NCBI RefSeq assembly: GCF_041449215.1 | Contig: NZ_JBGNFV010000001.1 | Span: 4,481,001 to 4,545,000 of the forward strand | DNA from: Roseivirga sp. BDSF3-8 | Lineage (GTDB): Bacteria; Bacteroidota; Bacteroidia; Cytophagales; Cyclobacteriaceae | Direction: 5' to 3' | Length of the DNA: 64,000 nucleotides | Shown here: piece after piece, positions 33,865 to 42,926 of the stretch | Numbering within the stretch: the stretch's first letter is position 1 | Layout: every line of letters starts with the position of its first letter | Notes under the pieces: generated by a model | What the model was told of the DNA's origin: nothing | The model's database searches: none | What the model saw: only the letters and a program-made list of their open reading frames with translations | Position numbers and translations under genes: made by a program

Positions 33865-36222
33865 ATGAAAAGAAGGCAGGGTATAAGCCCTTCAAACATT
33901 AACGGTATGTTCCGTTGTTCGACAGTTATTCGTACTATTACTTTTACCATCACCCTGGCTGTGTTAGCTGTAGTAACGTATAGTTGCGTGGACAGGTCTG
34001 AAAGCAAACCACGAATGACTGAGAACAATACCCGCAAATATGCCCCCATAGTGGAGGAATTACTGGCCAAGATGACTCTTGAGGAAAAGGCTGGCCAACT
34101 TAATTTTTACGTAGGTGATCTGTTTAATACCGGCCCTACTGTACGCACCAGCGAAAGCGATAAGTTTGATGAGAAGATAAAGAACGGTACCATGACGGGG
34201 CTGTTCAATGTACACGGAGCAGAGTATACCGCCCGTCTGCAGAAAATTGCCGTGGAAGAAAGCCGCCTCGGGATTCCCCTGGTCTTTGGAGCTGATGTGA
34301 TCCATGGCTTTAAGACTGTTTTTCCCATTCCGCTGGGTACGGCAGCAAGCTGGGACATGGCCCTTATAGAAGAAGCTGAGCGTGTAGCCGCCAGAGAATC
34401 TACGGCAGCAGGTATTACGTTTAACTTTGCGCCTATGGTAGATATCGCCCGCGATAGTCGCTGGGGGCGTATGGCCGAAGGTGCAGGCGAAGATCCCTAT
34501 CTCGGTTCCGAAGTAGCCAAAGCACGTGTCCGCGGTTTTCAGGGCGATGATCTTACCGATGAAGCAACCATGGCGGCTTGCGTGAAGCACTTTGCCGCCT
34601 ATGGCGCTGCCGAGGGAGGCCGTGATTACAATACCGTGGATATGAGCGAGCGGCTGTTGCGCCAGACCTACCTTGTACCTTACAAGGCAGCTGTGGAGGC
34701 AGGCGCAGCAACTGTCATGACCTCTTTTAATGAACTTAACGGCGAGCCCGTTACGGGCAGCAAGTGGTTGATTGATGATATCCTGAGAAATGAGTGGGGC
34801 TTTGAAGGTATGGTCGTGTCTGACTGGCAGTCCATAACCGAAATGGTAGCCCATGGAAACGTAGCTGACAATGCTGAAGCAGCAGCCATGGCACTCAAAG
34901 CCGGTGTGGATATGGACATGATGGGCGATGCCTACCTGGACCATATTCCTGACATGGTACGCAACGGTAAAATTGACGAAGCGTATTTGGATCAGGCAGT
35001 ACGGAATGTACTCCAGCTCAAGTATGACCTTGGCCTGTTTGATGACCCTTATAAATACAGTAAAGAGGCCCGCGAGAAAGAGGAGATCAGGAGTGAAGAA
35101 CACCTGGCCGTAGCTCGTGAAGCAGCCCGGAAGTCCATTGTACTTCTGAAAAATGAAGATAAGGTATTACCTCTTACCGGTAATGAGAAGACTATTGCGG
35201 TGATAGGGCCGCTGGCAGATAACCAGTCGGATATGAATGGTACCTGGTCTTTCTTTGGTGAAGCTCAGCATCCTGTTACTTTCCTGCAGGGAATCAAAGA
35301 GCGGGCCGGAGAGGGTACTAACGTCATCTTTGCCAAAGGCTGTAACCTGTACGATAATAAGACTGACGGCTTTGCCGAAGCACTGCAGGCAGCCCGCAAA
35401 GCCGATGTGGTTATATTGGCCGTAGGTGAAAGCGCTGTCATGAACGGTGAAGCCGGCTCCAGGGCTAACATTGGCCTGCCCGGTATCCAGCAGCAACTGG
35501 TAAACAAGGTTATGGAGGCTGGCAAGCCTACAGTAGCCATGGTAATGAGCGGAAGAGGCATGGCCATCAGTGAGCTGCATGAGCAGGTGCCTGCCATCAT
35601 GGCGGTATGGGCCCTGGGTTCGGAAGCAGGCCACGGCGCTGCTGATGTGCTGTTTGGTGATTATAATCCTGCGGGTAAGCTGCCCGTTACCTTCCCGCGC
35701 CACGTGGGGCAGGCGCCTATTTACTATAATTACAAGCACACTGGACGCCCCTATGAAGGTGACTACTCCGAGCCACTGAGCGAGCGTGTGTACAAATCGA
35801 AATACCGCGACGTGGAAAATTCGCCTTTGTATGCCTTTGGCCACGGACTTAGCTACACCACCTTTGAATACAGCCCGGTAACCCTGAGCGATGACGTAAT
35901 GGAAGGGGACAACACCCTGACCGCAAGCGTGGAGGTAACCAATACGGGTGACCATGATGGTGAAGAAGTTATACAGCTTTACATCCGCGACCTGGTAGGC
36001 AGTGTCACACGCCCTGTGAAAGAGCTTAAAGCTTTCCGTAAGGAAATGATTAAAAAGGGTGAGACTAAGACTTTTACGTTCGAGATATCGGAAGAGGATC
36101 TGGCCTTTTACCGCCATGACATGAGCTGGGGCGCAGAGCCCGGTGAATTCAAGGTGTTTATAGGTAGTGCTTCTGATAATGTACAGGAGGCTTCCTTCTC
36201 ACTGAAAAAGAGTGAAATATGA
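33865..36222 (+). CDS. GH3 beta-glucosidase
   Basis: 785 residues from ATG 33865 (TTG 33856 and ATG 33907 are alternatives; RBS-like GAAAGGG supports 33865). A hydrophobic segment ends LAVVTYSCVD, a lipobox. The GH3 barrel holds the KHFAAYGAAEGGRDYN motif and the nucleophile Asp in GMVVSDWQS (about residue 320). The second domain begins RKSIVLLKNE, and a fibronectin III-like C-terminus follows. It removes glucose from the ends of beta-glucan oligomers, probably in the periplasm. Its stop overlaps the next start. Confidence 0.95.
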   Translation: MKRRQGISPSNINGMFRCSTVIRTITFTITLAVLAVVTYSCVDRSESKPRMTENNTRKYAPIVEELLAKMTLEEKAGQLNFYVGDLFNTGPTVRTSESDKFDEKIKNGTMTGLFNVHGAEYTARLQKIAVEESRLGIPLVFGADVIHGFKTVFPIPLGTAASWDMALIEEAERVAARESTAAGITFNFAPMVDIARDSRWGRMAEGAGEDPYLGSEVAKARVRGFQGDDLTDEATMAACVKHFAAYGAAEGGRDYNTVDMSERLLRQTYLVPYKAAVEAGAATVMTSFNELNGEPVTGSKWLIDDILRNEWGFEGMVVSDWQSITEMVAHGNVADNAEAAAMALKAGVDMDMMGDAYLDHIPDMVRNGKIDEAYLDQAVRNVLQLKYDLGLFDDPYKYSKEAREKEEIRSEEHLAVAREAARKSIVLLKNEDKVLPLTGNEKTIAVIGPLADNQSDMNGTWSFFGEAQHPVTFLQGIKERAGEGTNVIFAKGCNLYDNKTDGFAEALQAARKADVVILAVGESAVMNGEAGSRANIGLPGIQQQLVNKVMEAGKPTVAMVMSGRGMAISELHEQVPAIMAVWALGSEAGHGAADVLFGDYNPAGKLPVTFPRHVGQAPIYYNYKHTGRPYEGDYSEPLSERVYKSKYRDVENSPLYAFGHGLSYTTFEYSPVTLSDDVMEGDNTLTASVEVTNTGDHDGEEVIQLYIRDLVGSVTRPVKELKAFRKEMIKKGETKTFTFEISEEDLAFYRHDMSWGAEPGEFKVFIGSASDNVQEASFSLKKSEI

Positions 36223-37067
36223 TGAGGTGGCTGGTCATATTAGCCCCCCTAAGCCTTTGCCTCTTCTCCTGTAATACATCTGACAGTAAGCAGGAGGCAG
36301 CTACTCAGGCCGGGGCTGAAGGTGCCGAACGCACTGAAGCTCAGCTTATCTGGCAGGATGAGTTTGAAGGCAATGGTGTTGACACCACCAAGTGGACAGT
36401 TGTTGAAGGAAACGGATGTCCCGAGCTTTGCGGCTTTGGAAATAACGAACGGCAAACTTATACAAGCTCTCCCGGCAATCTGTCGGTAGAAGATGGTAAG
36501 CTGGTGATCACTGCCCGTAAAGACAGTACTTATACTTCAGCCAAGTTGGTCACAGAGGGTAAAGGTGACTGGCAATATGGCTACATAGAGGTGCGCGCCA
36601 AACTACCGGAAGGCCGGGGTACCTGGCCTGCTATTTGGATGCTTCCGACCCTTGAGGGGCGTGGCATGAAATGGCCTGACGATGGGGAGATCGATATCAT
36701 GGAGCACGTTGGCTATAACCAGGGGTGGGTTTACTCTACTATTCATACCGATAAGTATAACCATTTGGAAGGTACCCAAAAGTCTGATAGCATCAGGATC
36801 GAAGATGCGTCCGAAGCCTTTCATACTTATGCCATTGACTGGGATGATAAGCAAATAACCTGGCTGCTGGATGGTGAGGACTATCTCACCCTTGAAAAAG
36901 GGAATGATGATAAGTCAGGCTGGCCATTTGATGCACCATTCCACCTGATACTCAATACCGCCGTTGGCGGTGACTGGGGAGGCCGGGAAGGCATTGATGA
37001 TAGGGTATGGCCCCAGCCATTTGAAATAGACTATGTGCGGGTATATAATAAAAAGCCCGGGGCCTGA
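36219..37067 (+). CDS. GH16 endo-beta-glucanase lipoprotein, third copy
   Basis: 282 residues. Start overlaps the GH3 stop by 4 bp. Lipobox LCLFSCNT. Catalytic Glu157-I-Asp159-I-M-Glu162 followed by HVGY instead of the M-I-G-G of the other two. A further difference is the longer loop after WMLPTLEGRGMKWP. The difference suggests another cleavage preference within beta-glucans. A strong terminator closes the locus. Confidence 0.93.
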   Translation: MMRWLVILAPLSLCLFSCNTSDSKQEAATQAGAEGAERTEAQLIWQDEFEGNGVDTTKWTVVEGNGCPELCGFGNNERQTYTSSPGNLSVEDGKLVITARKDSTYTSAKLVTEGKGDWQYGYIEVRAKLPEGRGTWPAIWMLPTLEGRGMKWPDDGEIDIMEHVGYNQGWVYSTIHTDKYNHLEGTQKSDSIRIEDASEAFHTYAIDWDDKQITWLLDGEDYLTLEKGNDDKSGWPFDAPFHLILNTAVGGDWGGREGIDDRVWPQPFEIDYVRVYNKKPGA

Positions 37068-37106
37068 CAAACCCTGATAAGAATTTGGATTTACAGGTTT
37101 CTATAA

Positions 37107-37137
37107 GCCTCCGCCATTATGGCGGGGGCTTTTTTTT
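37107..37137 (+). terminator. Terminator of the glucan locus
   Basis: GCCTCCGCC (37107-37115) and GGCGGGGGC (37121-37129), with one G-T pair, are followed by eight T. It lies 39 bp after the last GH16 gene. Confidence 0.92.
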
Positions 37138-37376
37138 GGCTCTCAGGACAAAATTTGGAAGTAGGGGGGATAAAGGTTATTGTGTCTCATAATGGCTGCT
37201 TTTCTCAGTATAGGCTGGGTTTTGATAAACATCAGCTCGCCTTTTTATCCTGTGATGAAAGAATAAAAATTAAGGATGTTAATGTTATAACGGTTGATGA
37301 TGAAGGAATCGCTTATACTTTTGAATGTACTGATTGTAAGCCTCTTTCGCGGCTTTTAAAGATGGCGGCTGTATGA
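37119..37376 (+). CDS. Small protein of unknown function, start uncertain
   Basis: 85 codons, but the only ATG (37119) sits inside the terminator hairpin, so the true start is probably a later GTG (for example in VIVSHNG, near 37181). The rest, KDVNVITVDDEGIAYTFECTDCKP, looks coding and ends overlapping the next start by 4 bp. The lower GC and plain codons of this gene and its partner differ from the glucan locus. Confidence 0.4.
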   Translation: MAGAFFWLSGQNLEVGGIKVIVSHNGCFSQYRLGFDKHQLAFLSCDERIKIKDVNVITVDDEGIAYTFECTDCKPLSRLLKMAAV

Positions 37377-37810
37377 AAGAAACTCTTACCCTTTTATTGT
37401 TGTGCTTTTTAATGAGTGGATGTAGGCACCTTGATGAAATCACAGCGCCATTAAAATTTTTAATTAAGCTTCCTAAAGGAATAAATGATTATAGGATTTT
37501 TAGTAGTAAAGACTTTTTCTTTTTTTATCCAAAAGGACAAATGGTTTACATACAGGTATATCCGCATAAGGAAAGTGAAAGAAGCATGATTCCCGGCGAT
37601 AGCGCTTTGAAGACTACTGATATGTATCAGGTGCTAAATAAACTAAATGACATAAACGGCTGGGAGCAAAAATTCTCTAAACCCAATGCGAATAGAAAAG
37701 CAGCCGTAATTCACATAGATGAGAAATCAAAAATCATACTGTATAATGTGCTAAGCCAAAATAAAAGTGACTGGGAAGGGCTACTGACATCATTTCACTA
37801 TTTGGACTAA
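37373..37810 (+). CDS. Small lipoprotein of unknown function
   Basis: 145 residues. Lipobox FLMSGCRH. The mature part is basic and mixed alpha/beta (DYRIFSSKDFFFFYPKGQM, KAAVIHIDEKSKIILYNVLS). It is coupled by a 4-bp overlap to the preceding small gene. AT-rich relative to its neighbours, which may indicate recent transfer. No family was recognised. Confidence 0.6.
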   Translation: MKETLTLLLLCFLMSGCRHLDEITAPLKFLIKLPKGINDYRIFSSKDFFFFYPKGQMVYIQVYPHKESERSMIPGDSALKTTDMYQVLNKLNDINGWEQKFSKPNANRKAAVIHIDEKSKIILYNVLSQNKSDWEGLLTSFHYLD

Positions 37811-37935
37811 TGATAACTAGTCGGCTTAACATATTTTAAAAGTCGATGAGAACTAAGCAGACACCTGCTGCAAATCGCAAATGAAATTTATCAGTTTGGT
37901 ACTGAATCACTTTCGATAAATGTGTTGGAACGTTA

Positions 37936-38403
37936 TCAACTTAGATTTTCTCTTTTAGCTCCATGATACTCCGCCATTTCTACTGCTGCTTTAAGCATGC
38001 CTAACATGCCAATACTCAGTACGATGAGGCCTATACTGATCTCCCGGAGCTTTGAGTCTTCCTGCCCTAGAAGCCCTACAAAACCGGCCCCCATGAATAC
38101 GACAATGATCACCAGCAGGTAGATCAGGAATACCCTGGCCGCTTTGGGGTTTTGATACACTTTAAGGGATAGCTTGTTTTGGGTCTTTGTCGTATCCTGC
38201 AGGGTAGAAAAGCTGATGGCCACCCCCATGAATATGAGCATGATGTTGATGCTTTCCAGCACATCCTCAAAGCCAGTGAGATAAGGTTGTATGGCAAAGT
38301 ACAGGGCCGCAGCCATGAGAGGATATTGCAGGTAGCTGATAACATGAAAAATATTCCGGGCTTTTTTCATGGTAAATGTAGGTTTAGAAAGACATGGGTT
38401 CAA
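37936..38403 (-). CDS. Four-helix membrane protein of unknown function
   Basis: 155 residues with about four hydrophobic helices in two pairs (about 18-45 and 50-62, then 92-112 and 122-142). The linker has DTTKTQNKLSLKVYQNPKAARV. It resembles many Bacteroidota integral membrane proteins without assigned role. The start could also be the internal Met at MKKARNIFHVI. It diverges from the DUF418 gene. Confidence 0.65.
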   Translation of the reverse strand: MNPCLSKPTFTMKKARNIFHVISYLQYPLMAAALYFAIQPYLTGFEDVLESINIMLIFMGVAISFSTLQDTTKTQNKLSLKVYQNPKAARVFLIYLLVIIVVFMGAGFVGLLGQEDSKLREISIGLIVLSIGMLGMLKAAVEMAEYHGAKRENLS

Positions 38404-38516
38404 GGCACCACCAGGGAAGCAGTACTTAGCTTTAAATAAATGAATAATTACTGATTATTCGGCGTAAGGCTAGCCATTTTCTTATTTTTGGCTCCCGAAA
38501 GAACCTTAAGGATTAC

Positions 38517-39755
38517 ATGAAAGAAAATACCCTGGGAGGCCCTACAGATAGTCAGGGCCGTATTCCTACACTGGATGTACTTCGTGGCTTTGCCGTCTTG
38601 GGCATATTCGTGGTTAACATTGAGATCATGAATTGTATTTTTATGAATCAGGATGCTTTTGCCGGACAGTGGACATCTGCACCTGATCGCCTGGCCGTGA
38701 GGATACTTCAGTTGTTCTTTTACTCTAAGTTCTTTCCCATATTCTCTTTTTTATTTGGCCTGGGCATTGCCATGCAGGCACTCAAGCGCATGGATAGGGG
38801 TATTAGGTCCGGGGGCTTTTTCCTGCGCCGTATGGCGGCTCTGTTTGTCATTGGGGCATTGCACGTCATTTTGCTATGGGGAGGTGATGTGGTGCATATG
38901 TATGCCGTGCTGGGGGTGTTGACCCTGTTGGTTTTTCGCGTGCCCTCAAGGGTCATTTTACTGGCATCTGTGGCGTTGTTATGCTTCCCCTATTACGAAG
39001 AGCTATCGGGGACGCTGTTTCGGTATTTGAACTTTCAACCGGCCTCATATCTGGAGGCCTATTCTTCGGAAGAAGCTGTACGAATAATCCGGGAAGGGAG
39101 CTACCTGGAGGGTGTGCGTTTCAGGCTGCATGAATATGTGGCGAATATGCCCCTGCTGTATTCATTTATGGCACCGGTCGCCTTCTCTATGTTTCTGCTG
39201 GGAGTGTATGCTGGTAAAAAACGCGTTGTGAAGGACATTCCTGCTTTTTTGAATAGCACAAAATGGGGCTATATCTCCGTGTTTGTACTGACTAATGCCT
39301 ATCGGGTGGTATTCCTGTTTGTACTACCGGACACGGGTGTTTTCAAAAATAGTGACCTGGGGCCGGTACTGTACCGCAGCATGTTTCTGTGTGATATAGC
39401 CATGGGGCTGTGTTACCTCTGGGGGGTAGCCTGGCTTATGCAGAAGCAGTTATGGGTAAAACTACTGAGTCCTTTGGCGTATGCCGGACGTATGGCACTG
39501 ACAAACTACCTGATGCAGAGCCTGATCGGATTACTTATTTTTTCTTCTATTGGCTTAGGATTGTACGAGACTCTGAGCCCCTGGCAGACACTGGTGATGG
39601 CATTAGGAGTGTTTATTTTCCAACTGTTGTTTAGCATGATATGGCTCAGAGCCTTCCGGTTCGGACCGGTAGAGTATGTGTGGCGGGCGCTGACTTATCT
39701 TTACTGGCCCCGGATAAAGAAAAAAAGCGGGGAAGTAAAAGCGTTTGCTAAGTAG
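38517..39755 (+). CDS. DUF418 membrane protein
   Basis: 412 residues. The start RIPTLDVLRGFAVLGIFVVNI is the family hallmark, and some ten membrane helices follow. The C-terminal part LAYAGRMALTNYLMQS to FRFGPVEYVWRALTY is the DUF418 domain proper. DUF418 proteins are related to acyltransferase 3 membrane proteins; substrates are unknown. The last about 130 bp have a near-copy at 41702-41832, beyond the RHS segment. Confidence 0.92.
   Translation: MKENTLGGPTDSQGRIPTLDVLRGFAVLGIFVVNIEIMNCIFMNQDAFAGQWTSAPDRLAVRILQLFFYSKFFPIFSFLFGLGIAMQALKRMDRGIRSGGFFLRRMAALFVIGALHVILLWGGDVVHMYAVLGVLTLLVFRVPSRVILLASVALLCFPYYEELSGTLFRYLNFQPASYLEAYSSEEAVRIIREGSYLEGVRFRLHEYVANMPLLYSFMAPVAFSMFLLGVYAGKKRVVKDIPAFLNSTKWGYISVFVLTNAYRVVFLFVLPDTGVFKNSDLGPVLYRSMFLCDIAMGLCYLWGVAWLMQKQLWVKLLSPLAYAGRMALTNYLMQSLIGLLIFSSIGLGLYETLSPWQTLVMALGVFIFQLLFSMIWLRAFRFGPVEYVWRALTYLYWPRIKKKSGEVKAFAK
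39585..39715 (+). repeat. DUF418 3'-end repeat, copy A
   Basis: 131 bp within the DUF418 gene that align without gaps to 41702-41832 in the same orientation. A core of nearly 60 bp (from TTTAGCATGATATGGCTCAG to GTATGTGTGGCG) differs at about one base, while both flanks of the core are diverged. The repeats bracket the RHS and HTH fragments. Confidence 0.85.
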
Positions 39756-39898
39756 GTTATTGATTAGGATAGGTTATGACCCTATGTATTAAAAGCTGCT
39801 CTCTGGTTAGCATAGCCCTCAAACTAAACACGAAAATTTCCTTTCTGCAGTAATAGTAGAGGTACTAGCATTGTATTTGTCCTGAGCAGGAAGGATTC

Positions 39899-40918
39899 GT
39901 GTTTGTCTATGTTACCAACGAAGAGCCCACCGCTAAGGACATCTATTTCGACGACCTGAAGTTAATTCATACACCTACTCCAATCGTTCAGACGGATAGC
40001 TACTACCCCTTTGGTCTAAGCCATGGCAATATGAGCTATGTAAGAGAGGGTGAAGCTAAGAACCAGTACCTGTACAATGGCAAGGAACTGCAAAATGAAC
40101 TGGGACTGGAGTGGTACGACTATGGGGCCAGGATGATGGATCCAGCTTTAGGAAGGTTCTGTACCATTGATAGATTTGCTGAGAAATATTATGACTTAAC
40201 TCCCTATCAATATGGAGCAAATAGCCCAATCAACTACATTGATATAAACGGAGACTCCCTCTGGATACAAATCAACAAAAATAATAAGGCTCTGTATGTT
40301 GACGGGCAGTTATATAACAGCGATGGTACACAATATACTGGGAAAGGAACTAAAGTTGATAAAAATGGTAATCAGCAACTAAAAGGATTCCTAAAAACAG
40401 CCGTTAGTAATCTAGGCCAAATATCTGCAGGCAAGGAGGGCAACAAGTTGGTGGATGAACTTCAAGCTTCTACTGATAATGTAACCATCGTTAAAGGTTC
40501 TGCAGGTAGTGGTAATTCGTATAATACCAAAACAAATGAAGTTACTTTTGATGTTAGCAGCCAAAATGGTGGGTTGGACACTAGAGGGTTAACCAATAGG
40601 CCTACGTTTGTTGGACTGGCTCATGAATTATACCACAGCGTAGATGATATAAGAGGTACAGTGAGTGGCAAAAAAGTAGGTAACACTATCCAAGCAGAGA
40701 TATTTGCATCGCATGGTGAAAATTTAATACGAGCAGAAAACTTTTTGCCATTAAGAGTTCAATATAATAGTGGTACTCCTATAATCGATTCATTTGGCAA
40801 TAGCATTTATTACGGCAATAACTATTATAATGATTTGAAACTAAAGCCGAAACCAATTAGAAATTTAGTACCAGCTTCCACAGTGCCTTCGATTAGTATT
40901 AAAATACAGAAGAGATGA
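39899..40918 (+). pseudogene. RHS tip: core domain plus HELYH metalloprotease-like toxin, 5'-truncated
   Basis: 339 codons from GTG 39899; the frame is open back to a TAG at 39866 and the upstream codons (CPEQEGF) still look like RHS protein. Residues 30-118 are the RHS-associated core (SYYPFGLSHGN, YLYNGKELQNELGLEWYDYGARMMDPALGRF). The C-terminal domain carries His242-Glu-Leu-Tyr-His246 followed by SVDDIRG, like M91/NleD-type zinc proteases. The N-terminal thousands of residues, secretion signal and YD repeats are missing. It may be a silent cassette waiting for recombination rather than a dead gene. Confidence 0.8.
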
Positions 40919-41400
40919 TGAAATTATTTGAAATATTAGCTATAATCCTTTTATCATCGACCTTTGCTTGCAGCCAGTCAAAAAAGATGTTTGATATCGA
41001 TGAATCATATAAGGGAGTAATCGTGACCAAGGATGTTGACATTTTTGTAGATGACAAAAAAGAGTGGTTTGAACCAACTCTAGAGGAAGTTAAAAAAGCA
41101 GAGCAGATGCTTGCTAATCAAATTGAAAAGATTAACAAGTGGAAACTTAACCAAGTTAGTAAACAGTGCCCCGTCATTGACAAAAACCTTAATAAGTATA
41201 TCCGCCAGTACATAGGCTATACCAATACCTCTGGTGAAAAAATAATATTGATTAATATGTTATGGGCAAAAGATGTTGATTACGGAGGCTTAGACACTGA
41301 ATATATTTTAGTCTTTGATGGTTGTAGCCACTATTGGAAAGTGAAGGTGAATTTAAGTTCTGGCAAAGTTTACGATCTTGAAATAAATGGGTCGGCTTAA
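40915..41400 (+). CDS. Putative immunity lipoprotein for the RHS toxin
   Basis: 161 residues. Signal peptide with lipobox SSTFACSQ. The mature part (AEQMLANQIEKINKWKLNQ, YIRQYIGYTNTSGEKIILINMLW, YILVFDGCSHYWKVKVNLSSG) is alpha plus beta. The start overlaps the toxin stop by 4 bp, which is usual for toxin-immunity pairs. A lipoprotein immunity would act in the periplasm. The role is inferred from position. The gene is AT-rich like the toxin tail. Confidence 0.6.
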   Translation: MMKLFEILAIILLSSTFACSQSKKMFDIDESYKGVIVTKDVDIFVDDKKEWFEPTLEEVKKAEQMLANQIEKINKWKLNQVSKQCPVIDKNLNKYIRQYIGYTNTSGEKIILINMLWAKDVDYGGLDTEYILVFDGCSHYWKVKVNLSSGKVYDLEINGSA

Positions 41401-41471
41401 AGGGCTCAATGAATTAACTAAGCAGAACTAAAAACACTAGAGCCCTGGAAGTACTCCGAGGCTTTTCTTTT

Positions 41472-41708
41472 TTATAGAGCTCTCAGTTTTGCTGCTTTGA
41501 TCAAATTATCGAGCGTATAGAAAATGTTCTGTTTATCGGCTTCCGACAGCTTGTCAATATCTTCTAGGCGTTGAAACGTTTTTTTATCCAGCACTTTTAA
41601 ATCTCCTTCACCTACCAGGTAATCCAACGATACTTCCAAAGCATCGGCCAGCTTCTTGGCCGTCTCAATGCTGGGCTTCATCTCATCCCTCTCATACCTG
41701 GCAAACAC
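41472..41708 (-). pseudogene. XRE-family HTH gene, 5' end lost
   Basis: 78 codons remain, opening with FARYERDEMKPSIETAKKLA, which is the middle of a standard HTH_3 domain (recognition helix and after), then LEVSLDYLVGEGD and a helical tail. Two codons upstream of the first codon there is a stop, and the sequence there belongs to the DUF418 fragment on the other strand. The first about 35 residues, including helices 1-3, are gone, so the protein cannot bind DNA normally. Confidence 0.8.
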
Positions 41709-41832
41709 TGGTTACCGCTTTTGGCGCATTCATCTTCCAACTGCTGTTTAGCATGATATGGCTCAGAGCCTTCCGGTTCGGGCCGGTAGAGTATGTGTGG
41801 CGCGCCGTTACTTACCGGTGTTGGCCCCGGAT
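41702..41832 (+). repeat. DUF418 3'-end repeat, copy B
   Basis: Gap-free match to 39585-39715 in the DUF418 gene. It starts with ACACTGGT exactly where the HTH gene is cut, so its left border is a recombination joint. Confidence 0.85.
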
Positions 41833-41869
41833 GCTAAAAGAACCAGCTACACCCAAGCAGTTCGTTTGA
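41708..41869 (+). pseudogene. C-terminal fragment of a second DUF418 gene
   Basis: 53 codons and TGA at 41867. The translation FGAFIFQLLFSMIWLRAFRF, then GPVEYVWRAVTYRCWPRM, matches the end of the DUF418 protein at 38517-39755, with a different tail (KEPATPKQFV). The divergence at both ends implies a true paralogue whose 5' part was lost, not a fresh duplicate. Confidence 0.85.
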
Positions 41870-41917
41870 ATCATTATAATTCACAAGGCTTATTTTCCTA
41901 TATCAAATAATCATATT

Positions 41918-42331
41918 ATGGCCTCACATTTTGACCTTTCTGACGATCCCTTAGAGCAACAGATGATATCCGTAACGCTGGATCCATCATTGTTTACCCA
42001 TGAAGCTCATCTGCGACTAGCCTGGGTATACATTCGGAAATATGGGGTGGAGCAGGCAATTGATAATATAGGTGAACAAATCAGGCAGTTTGCTGCAAAG
42101 AACGGAGCACCGGATAAGTATAACCAAACAGTAACCGAAGCTGCCGTAAGGATAGTATATCACTTTTACCTGAAGGCCTCTGAAGTTGATTTTCACACGC
42201 TTATCGAGCAATACCCCAGGCTAAAAACGGACTTTATCAGCTTATTGCGAGCTCATTATTCATTTGACCTTTTTCAGGATGCAAAGGCAAAACGAAGCTA
42301 TTTGCAGCCAGACCTGTTGCCTTTTGACTAA
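41918..42331 (+). CDS. Conserved protein of unknown function
   Basis: 137 residues, no signal peptide. The LFTHEAHLRLAWVYIRKYG motif followed by IRQFAAKNGAPDKYNQTVTEAAVRIVYHF is a recurrent pattern in small all-helical bacterial proteins whose role is unknown; the spaced His residues (TH-AH) could bind a metal. The start at ATG 41918 follows a normal spacing from the DUF418 fragment. Confidence 0.7.
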   Translation: MASHFDLSDDPLEQQMISVTLDPSLFTHEAHLRLAWVYIRKYGVEQAIDNIGEQIRQFAAKNGAPDKYNQTVTEAAVRIVYHFYLKASEVDFHTLIEQYPRLKTDFISLLRAHYSFDLFQDAKAKRSYLQPDLLPFD

Positions 42332-42352
42332 GATTACGTAGATCCGCGGTAA

Positions 42353-42472
42353 AACACCCAGGGACCCTTGTTTGAAGACGGGTACTACAAATTTCATGTA
42401 CAGGCCTTTGACGGTGAGCTAAGGGTAGCTACCTGGCTTACGGTCCCCGTCCGTAGGGTAGGGAATTGCTAA
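42353..42472 (+). pseudogene. Gene remnant, beta-domain fragment
   Basis: Between stops at 42350 and 42470 the frame reads PLFEDGYYKFHVQAFDGELR and ends VPVRRVGNC. The D-G-Y-Y-K-F-x-V-x-A-F-D-G pattern resembles strands of extracellular Ig- or cadherin-like domains. No start codon or further homologous sequence is seen. Confidence 0.35.
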
Positions 42473-42866
42473 TGAACTATGTTGGGCTATTTGTAACCTT
42501 AACCTGATGGCTATGAAGTAGGGGGAAGGTGTACACAAACCTCTTAATGTACAATTATGCAGTAGTGCCTTGTGTGCCTGTCCAGACCGAAGGATGGACG
42601 AAGGAGGAACCTTCTCTACATGGTTTAAAGACGGATTATAAACGGTTCAGTATCGGGTGGGTGATTGGGAAAAAAAGGCATGGGTTTTTCGAGGCCACGA
42701 GTAAGTGCTCTATTGTAAAAGTACAATTTTTAGGCGGGTATCCAAACTTAATCTTACGCAACCTCACTGTCCTTTGATTTTTTACCTGACGGCTATGCCC
42801 TGGTTGGGAGCAGCTTATTTTAAGTGCTTCCGGGTGTAGGATGTAGCGCCATAGGTAGGGAATGGC

Positions 42867-42881
42867 CCTATTTTAAATAGG
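42867..42881. promoter_or_regulatory. 15-bp palindrome upstream of the helicase-nuclease gene
   Basis: CCTATTT-T-AAATAGG, 45 bp before the ATG at 42927. A regulator site is possible. Confidence 0.3.
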
Positions 42882-42926
42882 AATAACCTGCGGGGTGCAT
42901 TAAAATTGGGGGATTAAATCACATGG

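Larger units (their letters stand above)
42332..42926. other. Decayed intergenic region before the helicase gene
   Basis: 595 bp without an intact gene. The left part holds a 34-codon remnant (42353-42472). The rest has short frames without family likeness, two similar segments with ACCTGA(T/C)GGCTATG (42503 and 42786) and a 15-bp palindrome at 42867-42881. It looks like the scar of past insertions or deletions next to the RHS patchwork. Confidence 0.5.

Noticed and set aside
34060..35103. 347-codon minus-strand frame opposite the GH3 gene
   Set aside because: It lies wholly antisense to a clear GH3 gene and has a biased, non-protein-like composition; a shadow of codon bias.
42529..42777. 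82-codon frame in the decayed region
   Set aside because: No homologous pattern and no coupling to neighbours; probably chance in a decayed stretch.
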